From positions 1,922,001 to 1,986,000 of the forward strand of contig NZ_JAMSHT010000001.1 of assembly GCF_023805295.1 (NCBI RefSeq): DNA of 64,000 nt, written 5' to 3'. The stretch's first letter is position 1. Every line of letters begins with the position of its first letter. The notes beneath the pieces are model-generated. The model searched no databases. It was not told the DNA's origin and saw only the letters and a program-made list of their open reading frames with translations. This DNA comes from Sphingomicrobium sediminis (GTDB lineage Bacteria; Pseudomonadota; Alphaproteobacteria; Sphingomonadales; Sphingomonadaceae). A program made the position numbers and the translations under genes. Positions 34,935 to 42,551 of the stretch are shown in pieces.

Positions 34935-36007
34935 TCTTCGTCGTCTCCGTAAATGCCGATATAGCGCTCGCCCGAGGAGCGGGCATGGCCGCGATACATG
35001 CCGGGCGTGTCGAAGGCGTAGACGGGCGTGCCGTCGCGCCACAGGGCAATGACGCCGCCCGAGCCACCCAAATCGCCGACATCGTCGATGGCGTCATTGG
35101 CGATCTTGTTAATTTCCAGCTTTTTCCAAGCGGCCCATTCAGCGGCAATCTGACCGTCCTGTCCACTATCCGACGACATCCGCAGAAGTGTCGTCGGAAC
35201 TCTGCGATATCTGTCGCAGATCCGATAGGCGACCGCGAGGCGGATGAACTTCTCGCCCGTCCCAGTCGCCGAGACCCCGCAATCTTCGTTTGCATAGGTG
35301 CCCGCGCCGATGATCGGGCTGTCGCCGATCCGGCCCCAGCGCTTGCCGGTCATGCCGCCGGTCGAGGTTGCGGCGGCAATCACGCCATCCTGGTCCATCG
35401 CCACCGCGCCGACCGTGCCGAATTTGTAGTCGACCGGCAGGTCTGCCTCGCTGGTCTGTCCCTCGGCACGCGCCTTGAAGCGTTGCAGTGCCTGAAACCG
35501 GCCTTCGGTGAAGAAATAGATGGGGTCGACCTGCGCGATGCCGCGCTCGCTGGCAAATTCGTCGGCGCCAGCGCCCGACAGCAGGACGTGGGGGCTGTCT
35601 TCCATGACCGCGCGCGCGGCGAGGATGGGGTTCTTGGTGGTCGACAGGCCCGCCACAGCGCCCGCCTCCAACGTGTCTCCGCGCATGATCGAGGCGTCGA
35701 GGCTGTTGGTGCCTTCCCACGTGAAGACCGCACCTTTGCCCGCATTGAAGTTGGGATCATCCTCGAGGATCATGATCGCGGCCGTCACCGCATCGAGCGA
35801 GGAGCCGCCCGCCGCCAACACTTCCTCGCCTGCATCGAGCGCGGCGTTCAATGCGGCGCTGATCTCCGCTTCCTTCTCTGGCGTCATATTCTCGCGCAGG
35901 ATCGTGCCCGCTCCGCCATGGATGACGATCGACCAGTCGCCGTCCTGCGCGATCGATGGTGCAGGCAAGGCGAAGAGCGCGGCAAGCGCGAGGAAGAGAC
36001 GGGTCAT
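34931..36007 (-). CDS. Isoaspartyl peptidase/L-asparaginase, exported
   Basis: This 358-residue Ntn hydrolase is homologous to the one at 30504-31427 but has a signal peptide (MTRLFLALAALFALPAPSIAQ). The family blocks VIHGGAGTILRENMTPEKE, FNAGKGAVFTWEG and YKFGTVGAVAMDQDG (catalytic Thr near residue 197) are intact, as is STGGMTGKRWGRIGDSPIIGAGTYAN. A distinct insertion near the C-terminus (RVPTTLLRMSSDSGQDGQ, about residues 270-300) is absent in the cytoplasmic copy. It is translationally coupled to the S1/P1 nuclease. It probably degrades isoaspartyl or beta-aspartyl peptides outside the cytoplasm. Confidence 0.92.
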   Translation of the reverse strand: MTRLFLALAALFALPAPSIAQDGDWSIVIHGGAGTILRENMTPEKEAEISAALNAALDAGEEVLAAGGSSLDAVTAAIMILEDDPNFNAGKGAVFTWEGTNSLDASIMRGDTLEAGAVAGLSTTKNPILAARAVMEDSPHVLLSGAGADEFASERGIAQVDPIYFFTEGRFQALQRFKARAEGQTSEADLPVDYKFGTVGAVAMDQDGVIAAATSTGGMTGKRWGRIGDSPIIGAGTYANEDCGVSATGTGEKFIRLAVAYRICDRYRRVPTTLLRMSSDSGQDGQIAAEWAAWKKLEINKIANDAIDDVGDLGGSGGVIALWRDGTPVYAFDTPGMYRGHARSSGERYIGIYGDDEE

Positions 36008-36024
36008 GACGGCCTTTCGGTTGG

Positions 36025-36690
36025 CTACCAGGGGATTTCTTGGCCGTCATAGGCCATGAAACGACCCGAATTGTCCACACTCGTCTCGTCGATCACCTTA
36101 CGCATGCCGCTCACGCTGGTCTCGGTATCGATCAGCGCGTTGGGGCCGCCCATGTCGGTCTGCACCCAGCCAGGATGGAGCATGACGACGCCAATCCCGT
36201 CGGGGCGGTAATCGTTGGCAAGGCTCTTCCACGCCGCATTCACGGCAGCTTTCGAGCTGCGATAGGGGATCGACCCGCCCGAGCCATTGTCGGCGATCGA
36301 GCCCATCTTGCTGGTCAGCACCGCCATCTTTTTCTGTTCCGACGCGGCGACGTTGGACTTGAGTTTCTGCGCCAGCAGGGTCGGCGCGATGACGTTGATG
36401 TCCATGAGTTCGAGCCAGCCGTTGCGCTCGGGCTCGCGCGGCCCGTAGATGCCGGCATTGTTCAAGAAGACATCGATCGGCTCGTCGCCAATCTCGCCGA
36501 CGAAGCGGTCGATCTCTGCCGGGTCGCTGACATCGAGCCGATGCGCGCGGACATTGTTGATTTGGCCAAGGTCGGCAATGTCGCCTTGGCTGCGCGCAGT
36601 GGTGATGACGTTCCATCCGTCTGCTGCATATTGTTCGACAAATTCGCGCCCGATGCCGCGATTGCCGCCAGTGATGAGGATGTTGGGCAT
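36025..36690 (-). CDS. SDR family oxidoreductase (C-factor-like)
   Basis: This is a 221-residue short-chain dehydrogenase. The cofactor loop is TGGNRGIGREF, followed by NNAGIYG. The catalytic YxxxK is in IPYRSSKAAVNA, with the preceding Ser in KMGSIADNGSGG. The C-terminal part LHPGWVQTDMGGPNA is typical of the CsgA/C-factor-like group of short SDRs. It is transcribed toward the exported isoaspartyl peptidase, 17 bases away, and divergent from ispG. The substrate is unknown. Confidence 0.85.
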   Translation of the reverse strand: MPNILITGGNRGIGREFVEQYAADGWNVITTARSQGDIADLGQINNVRAHRLDVSDPAEIDRFVGEIGDEPIDVFLNNAGIYGPREPERNGWLELMDINVIAPTLLAQKLKSNVAASEQKKMAVLTSKMGSIADNGSGGSIPYRSSKAAVNAAWKSLANDYRPDGIGVVMLHPGWVQTDMGGPNALIDTETSVSGMRKVIDETSVDNSGRFMAYDGQEIPW

Positions 36691-36740
36691 GTCTGGTTTC
36701 TCCCTTTTGCCTTTACCCCCTCAATGATCGAGGCCATGCC

Positions 36741-36769
36741 TTGGGTTCGTCTTATAGGCATCCTATAGA
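36741..36769 (+). promoter_or_regulatory. ispG promoter, probably leaderless
   Basis: TTGGGT (36741-36746) and TATAGA (36764-36769) are 17 bases apart. The -10 ends only six bases before the ispG ATG at 36776, so transcription would start at or next to the start codon. A perfect inverted repeat TATAGG-CAT-CCTATA (36753-36767) overlaps the -10 and could bind a regulator. Confidence 0.5.
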
Positions 36770-36775
36770 GAGCGT

Positions 36776-37903
36776 ATGTCCGAGATCAGACCCTGGCGCA
36801 CCATCGAGCGCCGCCAATCGAAGCAGATCATGGTCGGCAATGTGCCGGTCGGGGGCGATGCGCCCATCACCGTGCAGACGATGACCAATACGCCGACGTC
36901 AGATGCGAAGGCGACGATCGACCAGATTCGCCGCTGCGAGGAGGCGGGCGCCGACATCATCCGCGTGTCCTGTCCGGATACGGATTCGACCGCGGCGATG
37001 CCCGAAATCGTCAAGGCGGCGAACATCCCGATCGTTGCGGACATCCACTTTCACTACAAGCGCGCGCTCGAAGCCGCCGATGCCGGCGCCGCGTGCCTGC
37101 GCATCAATCCCGGCAATATCGGGTCTGACGAGCGGGTGAAGGAAGTCATTCGCGCCGCGAAGGCCAATGGCTGTGCGATCCGCATCGGCGTCAATGCCGG
37201 CAGCCTCGAAAAGCACCTTCTCGAGAAATATGGGGAGCCCTGTCCCGACGCGCTGGTCGAAAGCGCAATGGATCATATCAAGATCCTGCAGGACCATGAT
37301 TTTCACGAGTACAAGGTCGCGGTGAAGGCCTCCGACCTGATGCTTGCGGTCGCGGCCTATACCGACCTTGCATACCAGGTCGATTGCCCGCTCCATCTCG
37401 GTATTACCGAGGCGGGCGGCCTGATTGGCGGGACGGTGAAATCGGCGCTGGGCATCGGTTCGCTGCTCTGGGCCGGTATCGGCGACACGATCCGCGTCAG
37501 CCTGTCGGCCGAGCCCGAAGAGGAAGTACGGGTAGGGTTCGAGATCCTGAAGTCGCTCGGCCTGCGATCGCGCGGTGTCCGCGTCGTCTCCTGTCCAAGC
37601 TGCGCGCGGCAGGGTTTCGATGTCATTCGCACCGTCCAGACGCTCGAGGAACGCCTCCAGCATATCAAGACGCCGATGAGCCTGTCGGTTCTCGGCTGCG
37701 TCGTGAACGGCCCCGGCGAAGCGCGCGAGACCGATATCGGCGTGACCGGCGGCGGCAATGGCAGCCACATGGTCTATCTCTCGGGGGTGAAGGATCACCA
37801 TATCGAGAATGAGAGCATGGTCGATCACATCGTGAAGCTGGTCGAGGAAAAAGCCGCCAAGATCGAAGCGGGCGAGGCCGAGGCCTTCGTCCCTGCGCAT
37901 TGA
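36776..37903 (+). CDS. ispG: 4-hydroxy-3-methylbut-2-enyl diphosphate synthase (flavodoxin)
   Basis: This 375-residue [4Fe-4S] enzyme of the MEP isoprenoid pathway reduces MEcPP to HMBPP. The N-terminal TIM-barrel has [28 protein letters not shown] and [18 protein letters not shown]. The C-terminal domain has the cluster Cys residues in [12 protein letters not shown] and [10 protein letters not shown], followed by [10 protein letters not shown]. The length fits the bacterial short form. It appears monocistronic with a promoter at its very start. The next gene is 117 bases away. Confidence 0.97.
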   Translation: MSEIRPWRTIERRQSKQIMVGNVPVGGDAPITVQTMTNTPTSDAKATIDQIRRCEEAGADIIRVSCPDTDSTAAMPEIVKAANIPIVADIHFHYKRALEAADAGAACLRINPGNIGSDERVKEVIRAAKANGCAIRIGVNAGSLEKHLLEKYGEPCPDALVESAMDHIKILQDHDFHEYKVAVKASDLMLAVAAYTDLAYQVDCPLHLGITEAGGLIGGTVKSALGIGSLLWAGIGDTIRVSLSAEPEEEVRVGFEILKSLGLRSRGVRVVSCPSCARQGFDVIRTVQTLEERLQHIKTPMSLSVLGCVVNGPGEARETDIGVTGGGNGSHMVYLSGVKDHHIENESMVDHIVKLVEEKAAKIEAGEAEAFVPAH

Positions 37904-38020
37904 CGCCGCGCTTCACATATTTGTCTGAGATCAAAGACGTTTTTCAGTCGAAGGAGGAAAGTGTGAGGGTGCAGCACAGCAATTAGGTCTGCAGTTGCAC
38001 CACTCGGAAAGGACTGGGAA

Positions 38021-38269
38021 ATGAGCAAGAAATCGAAACCCTCCGCAGGTCGCAATGGCATCGTCAAACGCAATCGCGCGGCGCTCGGCGCCGGCTCCGT
38101 GGGCGCGATTGCCGCTGGCGCATTCGCGCTTGGCGCAGTTGCCATGGGTGCGGTCGCGATCGGTATCCTCAAGGTCGGCAAACTGTCGATCGGTCGCCTC
38201 CAGTTGCGTAAAGGTGAAATCGATCACCTCAAGGTCCGCAAGCTCGAGATCGAAGAGCAGCCTGCATAG
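38021..38269 (+). CDS. Small period-5 repeat protein
   Basis: This 82-residue protein is not recognised as a named family. After a basic N-terminus (MSKKSKPSAGRNGIVKRNRAA) it consists of consecutive five-residue units: GAFAL, GAVAM, GAVAI, GILKV, GKLSI, GRLQL, RKGEI, DHLKV, RKLEI. Each unit ends in an aliphatic residue and has a small or hydrophobic residue two before it, like pentapeptide-repeat right-handed beta helices. The early units are hydrophobic and the later ones charged. GGAAAGGA precedes the ATG. The FAD oxidoreductase gene starts at the base after its stop, so they are co-translated. Confidence 0.7.
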   Translation: MSKKSKPSAGRNGIVKRNRAALGAGSVGAIAAGAFALGAVAMGAVAIGILKVGKLSIGRLQLRKGEIDHLKVRKLEIEEQPA

Positions 38270-39673
38270 GTGAAGGTCGATTATCTCGTCGTCGGCGCGG
38301 GTGCGGTTGGACTGGCCTTCGTCGACACGCTGATCGCCGAAGACCCCGACGCGACTGTCCTGATCGTCGATCGCCATGCCGCGCCTGGCGGCCACTGGAA
38401 CGACGCTTACCCCTTCGTTCGCCTGCACCAGCCGAGCGCCTTTTACGGTGTCGAGAGCATGGAGCTGGGGCAAGACAGGATCGATGAAAGCGGGCCCAAT
38501 GCGGGCTTCTACGAGCTGGCCTCTGCGCCCGAAATCCTCGCCTATTTCGAGCGCTGCATGGCAAAGCTCGTCGGGTCGGGTCGGGTACAATACGCGCCGC
38601 TGAGCGAGTATCGCGGCGATGGCAAATATGTCGGTCTCTTCTCGGGGGAGGAGCAGCAGGTCGAGGTCACACGCAAGGTAGTCGACACGACCTATTTCAA
38701 GACGTCGGTGCCGGCCACGCACACACCCAAATTCGAGATTGCTGAAGGTACGCTCTTCATGCCGCCGGGCGAACTGCCCTGCATGATCAGGGGCGATTGC
38801 GCGATCCCGTCGCATTTCGTCATCCTCGGCGGCGGAAAGACGGCAATGGATACCGGCGTCTGGCTGCTGACGCAGGGCGTCGCGCCGGAGCGCATCACGT
38901 GGGTCTGTCCGCGCGACAGCTGGCTCATCAACCGCCGCTTCACCCAGCCTGGTCTCGATTTCTTCGAAGGCACGATCGACTTCCAGGCCGCGCTGATGCG
39001 CGCCGCCATTGAGGCCGACGATGTCGACCACTTTTTCCTCGAACTCGAAAAGGGCGGGCAGATGCTGCGGATCGACCGCGACGTCCTGCCGACCAAATAT
39101 TTCTTCGCGACCTTGTCCGAGGGTGAGGTCGAGACGCTGCGCCAGATCGGGAATGTCGTGCGGGCGGGTCATGTGACGCATATCGCACCGGGACGGTTCG
39201 AAACGGTCGAGGGCTCGTTCGACGTCCCCGAAGACAGCCTCTTCATCGATTGCACGGCGAGCGCGGTGGCGGACAAGGAGACGGTGCCGGTCTTCCAGGA
39301 GGGGCTTGTCACGGTGCAGGCCCTGTTCGCGCCCCTGGTCGTCTTCGGGGCAGCGCTGACCGCCTGGCTGGAAGTACATCGGGACGATGATGCGACCCGC
39401 AATGCGCTCGCCCAGCCGATTGCGGTCCGGCAGGGGCCGGCGGCCTATCTCACCGCGACGCTGGGCAATGTCATGAACCGGATGCGCTGGATGCGCGAAC
39501 CGGATCTGGCGGCATGGTTGGCCAAGTCGCGCCTCGACCCGATGTCGCGCACGATCGCCGAGGTCCAGCGCACGCGCCCCGAGTTGCTGAACACGCTCAA
39601 CGATTATCGCGACTTGGCGAAACGGGGCATGCCGGAGCTGATGCAGCTCATCCAGAAAAGCCGGGAAAGCTGA
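38270..39673 (+). CDS. FAD/NAD(P)-dependent oxidoreductase
   Basis: This is a 467-residue flavoprotein. The FAD-binding motif VVGAGAVGLAFVDTL is at the very N-terminus, so the GTG at 38270 (immediately after the TAG of the previous gene) must be close to the true start. PGGHWNDAYPFVRLHQPSAFYGVES resembles flavin monooxygenase-type enzymes. A second nucleotide loop, VILGGGKTAMDTGVWLL, lies near residue 183. The substrate is unknown. The stop codon sits in the loop of a strong hairpin (39658-39685). Confidence 0.8.
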   Translation: MKVDYLVVGAGAVGLAFVDTLIAEDPDATVLIVDRHAAPGGHWNDAYPFVRLHQPSAFYGVESMELGQDRIDESGPNAGFYELASAPEILAYFERCMAKLVGSGRVQYAPLSEYRGDGKYVGLFSGEEQQVEVTRKVVDTTYFKTSVPATHTPKFEIAEGTLFMPPGELPCMIRGDCAIPSHFVILGGGKTAMDTGVWLLTQGVAPERITWVCPRDSWLINRRFTQPGLDFFEGTIDFQAALMRAAIEADDVDHFFLELEKGGQMLRIDRDVLPTKYFFATLSEGEVETLRQIGNVVRAGHVTHIAPGRFETVEGSFDVPEDSLFIDCTASAVADKETVPVFQEGLVTVQALFAPLVVFGAALTAWLEVHRDDDATRNALAQPIAVRQGPAAYLTATLGNVMNRMRWMREPDLAAWLAKSRLDPMSRTIAEVQRTRPELLNTLNDYRDLAKRGMPELMQLIQKSRES

Positions 39674-39685
39674 CTTTTCCGGCTT
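39658..39685 (+). terminator. Strong hairpin spanning the oxidoreductase stop codon
   Basis: AAGCCGGGAAAG (39658-39669) pairs with CTTTTCCGGCTT (39674-39685) along 12 positions (one G-U). The 4-base loop CTGA contains the TGA stop codon. The tail after the stem is not T-rich (CCTAAGCGAATCTTTA), so it may terminate weakly or stabilise the 3' end of the mRNA. Confidence 0.55.
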
Positions 39686-39725
39686 CCTAAGCGAATCTTT
39701 ACGCCTCCGCGCCTAGAGGGGTGGC

Positions 39726-40355
39726 ATGCGTAACCTCGTCATCATCATGATCGGCTTTGCCGTGATGGGCACCATGTTCGCCGCGCGGCATGATATGGAA
39801 AATGTCGACGGTGCGGTATCGTTCGAGGAGCATGACGCCTCGCTCGAGACCGAGGGCAAGGATGCCTGGGCGGTCGCGCGGGCCGAAGCCAAGCAGAAGA
39901 AGAGCGGTGGCAGCTGGAGCAATGGCGACACGTTCGGTCATCGCAGCGGTGACAGTGCGAGCCGGCCCAGCGCGCGCAATGCCTCCATGTCCTCCGGCCC
40001 GGTCAAGTTCGACCGCGGCGCCGGTGGCCACTTCTACGCCAATGCCAATATTCGCGGCTCGACCATCCGCTTCCTCGTCGATACCGGCGCAACCGGCGTT
40101 GCGCTCACCGAAGCCGATGCGCGCAAGATCGGGCTGCATTTCTCGCCCAGCGAGTATCGCGTCGTCGGACGCCAGGTCTCAGGTCTCGTTCGTGGCAAGA
40201 ACGTTACCCTGGATTCCATCACGGTCGGGTCGAAGACCGTACGCAATGTCGATGCCGTCATCATCCAAGGCGGGACGATGAGCCTGCTCGGCCAGTCCTT
40301 CCTGACCCGCGCGGGCAAGCTGGAGATGGATGGCGATACGATGATCCTGCACTAG
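39726..40355 (+). CDS. TIGR02281-type retropepsin-like aspartic protease
   Basis: This is a 209-residue protein with an N-terminal membrane anchor or signal (MRNLVIIMIGFAVMGTMFA). A low-complexity Ser/Gly/Lys linker (about 50-90) leads to a clan AA aspartic protease domain. The active-site loop is FLVDTGATGVALTEADARKIGL (Asp near residue 121), and GQSFLTRAGKLEMDGDTMIL closes the fold. Retropepsin-like proteases work as dimers, one Asp from each subunit. The target is unknown. GAGGGG precedes the ATG. Its end overlaps the convergent EreA/ChaN-like gene by four bases. Confidence 0.85.
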   Translation: MRNLVIIMIGFAVMGTMFAARHDMENVDGAVSFEEHDASLETEGKDAWAVARAEAKQKKSGGSWSNGDTFGHRSGDSASRPSARNASMSSGPVKFDRGAGGHFYANANIRGSTIRFLVDTGATGVALTEADARKIGLHFSPSEYRVVGRQVSGLVRGKNVTLDSITVGSKTVRNVDAVIIQGGTMSLLGQSFLTRAGKLEMDGDTMILH

Positions 40356-41569
40356 AAATTGGCCAGGGGTGTCGACGCGCTGGCCGCCCGGGTCGTGATC
40401 AGATAGTCGAAGCCAAGGATGATGAAGCGCGTGTCCTGGTCGAGCGCTTCGAGACCTGTGTTTCGAAGCGCGCGTCGGACCGGATCGAGCGGAATGATGA
40501 CATGGCCGCCATCCGCCGCGATCGCATCCATGTCGACTCCTGCTTGCTCCAGTGCTGCGGCCAGCTCCTCGTTCGAGGCCGGGCGCACGCTGAAAATCCC
40601 CTCGGGGCTCGGCATGATTGCCGTCGCTTCGCCGCCCAGCGGAAGGTAGGCGATCTGCAAGGCTTCGCGCCCTTCGGCAGCGGCCATGCCTTCGATCAGC
40701 GAACCGATGTCGAACGTGTTCATGCTCGAGGTCGCCGCGCCGGCATGGATGGCGCCCATCTTCATGATGACGCGCGGTGCCTCGCCAGTCGCCTCGCGCT
40801 CGGCGGCATATCGCGCGGTGAACTGCTCTTTCATCAGCGCGATCCGGTCCAGATTGTTGTCGAGCCCGCGCCCGAGGCGATAATATTGGTAGATACCGGC
40901 CGAGCGCGCGAGCAGGACCAATCGCGCCGTCGCTTCGGCATCCTCACCATATGCCGCCCGCAGCGCCAGGAAATCGGCTGGCGGGACGGTCATGATTGTC
41001 ACCATGCCTTGATTGCCGGTGCGCATTGCTTCCTGGTCGGTGTCGAGCCAGCCCTGAACCACTGCGCGCGTGTCGTCATCGGGAGCGCGGTCGATCAGCC
41101 AGGGGTAATGGATCAGTGTCGACAGGATAAACTCCTGGTCGATCCCCCACATTTTGCCGGAAGTCGCGAACGGCAATGCCGCCTCGGCCTCCTCGCGCAT
41201 CCCGAGGAAGGGAATGGACAGCGCCTTGCCGGCAAGCGCCGCGCCGTAACCGTCGACGCCCTCGTCGCGCAGGAAGGCCATCACCCATTCCGCACTATTG
41301 GGGCCCATCTCGACCGCATAATGATCGAAGCCGTGGGGCTTGGCCTCCGCCGCCAGCGCAGCGAGCAGCAAGGGTGCATCGGCATGGCCATGTGCCTCGC
41401 CGACCGCGATGAACTGCTGGTCGGCCAGTTCGTCCTCGATCATCGCAGCGCCTGGTTCGGACAGTCCGCTTGCATCGAAACTGATCGGCTGGGGGATAAT
41501 CGTCGGTTCGGGCGGGGTCTCGGCCGGTTGCATGGCGAGCGCGGCTGCGACGGCATAGGAAATGAACAT
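40352..41569 (-). CDS. Exported EreA/ChaN-like protein
   Basis: This is a 405-residue protein with a signal peptide (MFISYAVAAALAMQPAE). The core has FIAVGEAHGHADAPLLLAALA near the N-terminus, HYAVEMGPNSAEWV, and VIMKMGAIHAGAATSSMNTFDIGS near residue 275. The paired His/Glu arrangement is that of the erythromycin esterase/ChaN/TIKI superfamily. Members include antibiotic esterases, heme-binding proteins and metalloproteases, so the activity is not assigned; calling it a resistance gene would be unsafe. It is divergent from a DMT transporter with a TetR-type half-symmetric site between them. Confidence 0.7.
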   Translation of the reverse strand: MFISYAVAAALAMQPAETPPEPTIIPQPISFDASGLSEPGAAMIEDELADQQFIAVGEAHGHADAPLLLAALAAEAKPHGFDHYAVEMGPNSAEWVMAFLRDEGVDGYGAALAGKALSIPFLGMREEAEAALPFATSGKMWGIDQEFILSTLIHYPWLIDRAPDDDTRAVVQGWLDTDQEAMRTGNQGMVTIMTVPPADFLALRAAYGEDAEATARLVLLARSAGIYQYYRLGRGLDNNLDRIALMKEQFTARYAAEREATGEAPRVIMKMGAIHAGAATSSMNTFDIGSLIEGMAAAEGREALQIAYLPLGGEATAIMPSPEGIFSVRPASNEELAAALEQAGVDMDAIAADGGHVIIPLDPVRRALRNTGLEALDQDTRFIILGFDYLITTRAASASTPLANF

Positions 41570-41589
41570 TGAAACCCCCTCGTGCTGAC

Positions 41590-41601
41590 TTACACGAGTA
41601 A
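41590..41601. promoter_or_regulatory. TetR-type operator candidate
   Basis: TTACACGAGTAA is symmetric at 10 of 12 positions and lies 20 bases before the minus-strand ATG at 41569 and 41 before the plus-strand ATG at 41643. It sits between the arms of CTCGTG/CACGAG (41579-41584, 41593-41598). A further perfect palindrome GACAATTGTC is at 41614-41623. No regulator gene is adjacent. Confidence 0.4.
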
Positions 41602-41642
41602 CACACTAGGCGCGACAATTGTCAACGGCAAGCCTTTGCGCC

Positions 41643-42551
41643 ATGGCGCTCAATATGTCTGCCCAGCGCTCTTCCCTGATCGCCTTTGCCGTCGCCGTGC
41701 TCGGCGTGGGCTGTCTGTCGGCGATGGACGGGGCGGTGAAGATGCTGAGCCTCGAGGTCGGGGTGTTCGCGGCCTTGTGCTGGCGCCTTGGGGCATCGGT
41801 GCTGGTCGGCGGCGGTATCTATGCGATCGGGCGCAAGCGGGCACCTTCGCGCAAGGCGATGAAGCTCCACCTCATGCGCGGCGTGCTGGTGGTGCCGATG
41901 GCCTATCTCTTCTTCTTCGGTTTGGCGCGGGTGCCGATGGCGCAGGCCATCGCGCTGGCCTTCCTCGCCCCGCTCTTCGCGCTCTATCTGGCGGCGATAC
42001 TGCTCAAGGAGAAGGTGGCGCGCGCCAGCATCGGCGGCTCGCTGCTCGCCTTTGCCGGGACTTTGGTCATTTTCGCGGGCCAGGCGCAGGCCGATGTGGG
42101 ACGCGAGGCCTGGCTCGGGAGTTTCGCGATCCTCGGCTCGGCGATGATGTATGCCTTCAACATCATCCTCATCCGCCAGCAGAGCCAGGCCGCCGACCCC
42201 GCAGAAGTCGCCTTCTTCTCGCACCTTTTTCCGGCGATCATCTTCTGGCTGATTGCAATCCTGTTCGTCGGCGTGCCCGACTTCCCGCAAGGTCTGGACC
42301 TGGTCATTTGGGCGAGCGCGATCACCGGCATCTTCGGCGCCATCGGTCTGGCCTGGGCCTATGCGCGCGCCGATGCGGGCTACCTCGCGGCGACCGAATA
42401 TTCGGGCTTCCTGTGGGCTGCGATGTTCGGCTTCATCCTGTTTGCCGAAATTCCGTCACCTTGGACAGTCGCGGGCGCGGTCGCGATCGTCGCAGGCTGC
42501 TGGATCGCGGCGCGCCCCGATCCGCCGGGGCATGAGATGATCGAGGCCTAG
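41643..42551 (+). CDS. DMT family (EamA) transporter
   Basis: This is a 302-residue permease of the drug/metabolite transporter superfamily with ten predicted helices as two EamA halves. The first half has AVLGVGCLSAMDGAVKML and ALCWRLGASVLVGGG. The mid-helix APLFALYLAAILLKEKV closes the first repeat, and PLFALYLAAI-like GFLWAAMFGFILFAEIPSPWTVAGAVAIVAGCWIA closes the second. The upstream TTG codon at 41619 is in frame, but the ATG at 41643 suits the family start. The substrate is unknown. Its stop overlaps the convergent amidase gene by four bases. Confidence 0.88.
   Translation: MALNMSAQRSSLIAFAVAVLGVGCLSAMDGAVKMLSLEVGVFAALCWRLGASVLVGGGIYAIGRKRAPSRKAMKLHLMRGVLVVPMAYLFFFGLARVPMAQAIALAFLAPLFALYLAAILLKEKVARASIGGSLLAFAGTLVIFAGQAQADVGREAWLGSFAILGSAMMYAFNIILIRQQSQAADPAEVAFFSHLFPAIIFWLIAILFVGVPDFPQGLDLVIWASAITGIFGAIGLAWAYARADAGYLAATEYSGFLWAAMFGFILFAEIPSPWTVAGAVAIVAGCWIAARPDPPGHEMIEA

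Noticed and set aside
40352..41569. Macrolide resistance gene
   Set aside because: Only the EreA/ChaN/TIKI superfamily fold is supported; exported, and the superfamily has many unrelated activities.
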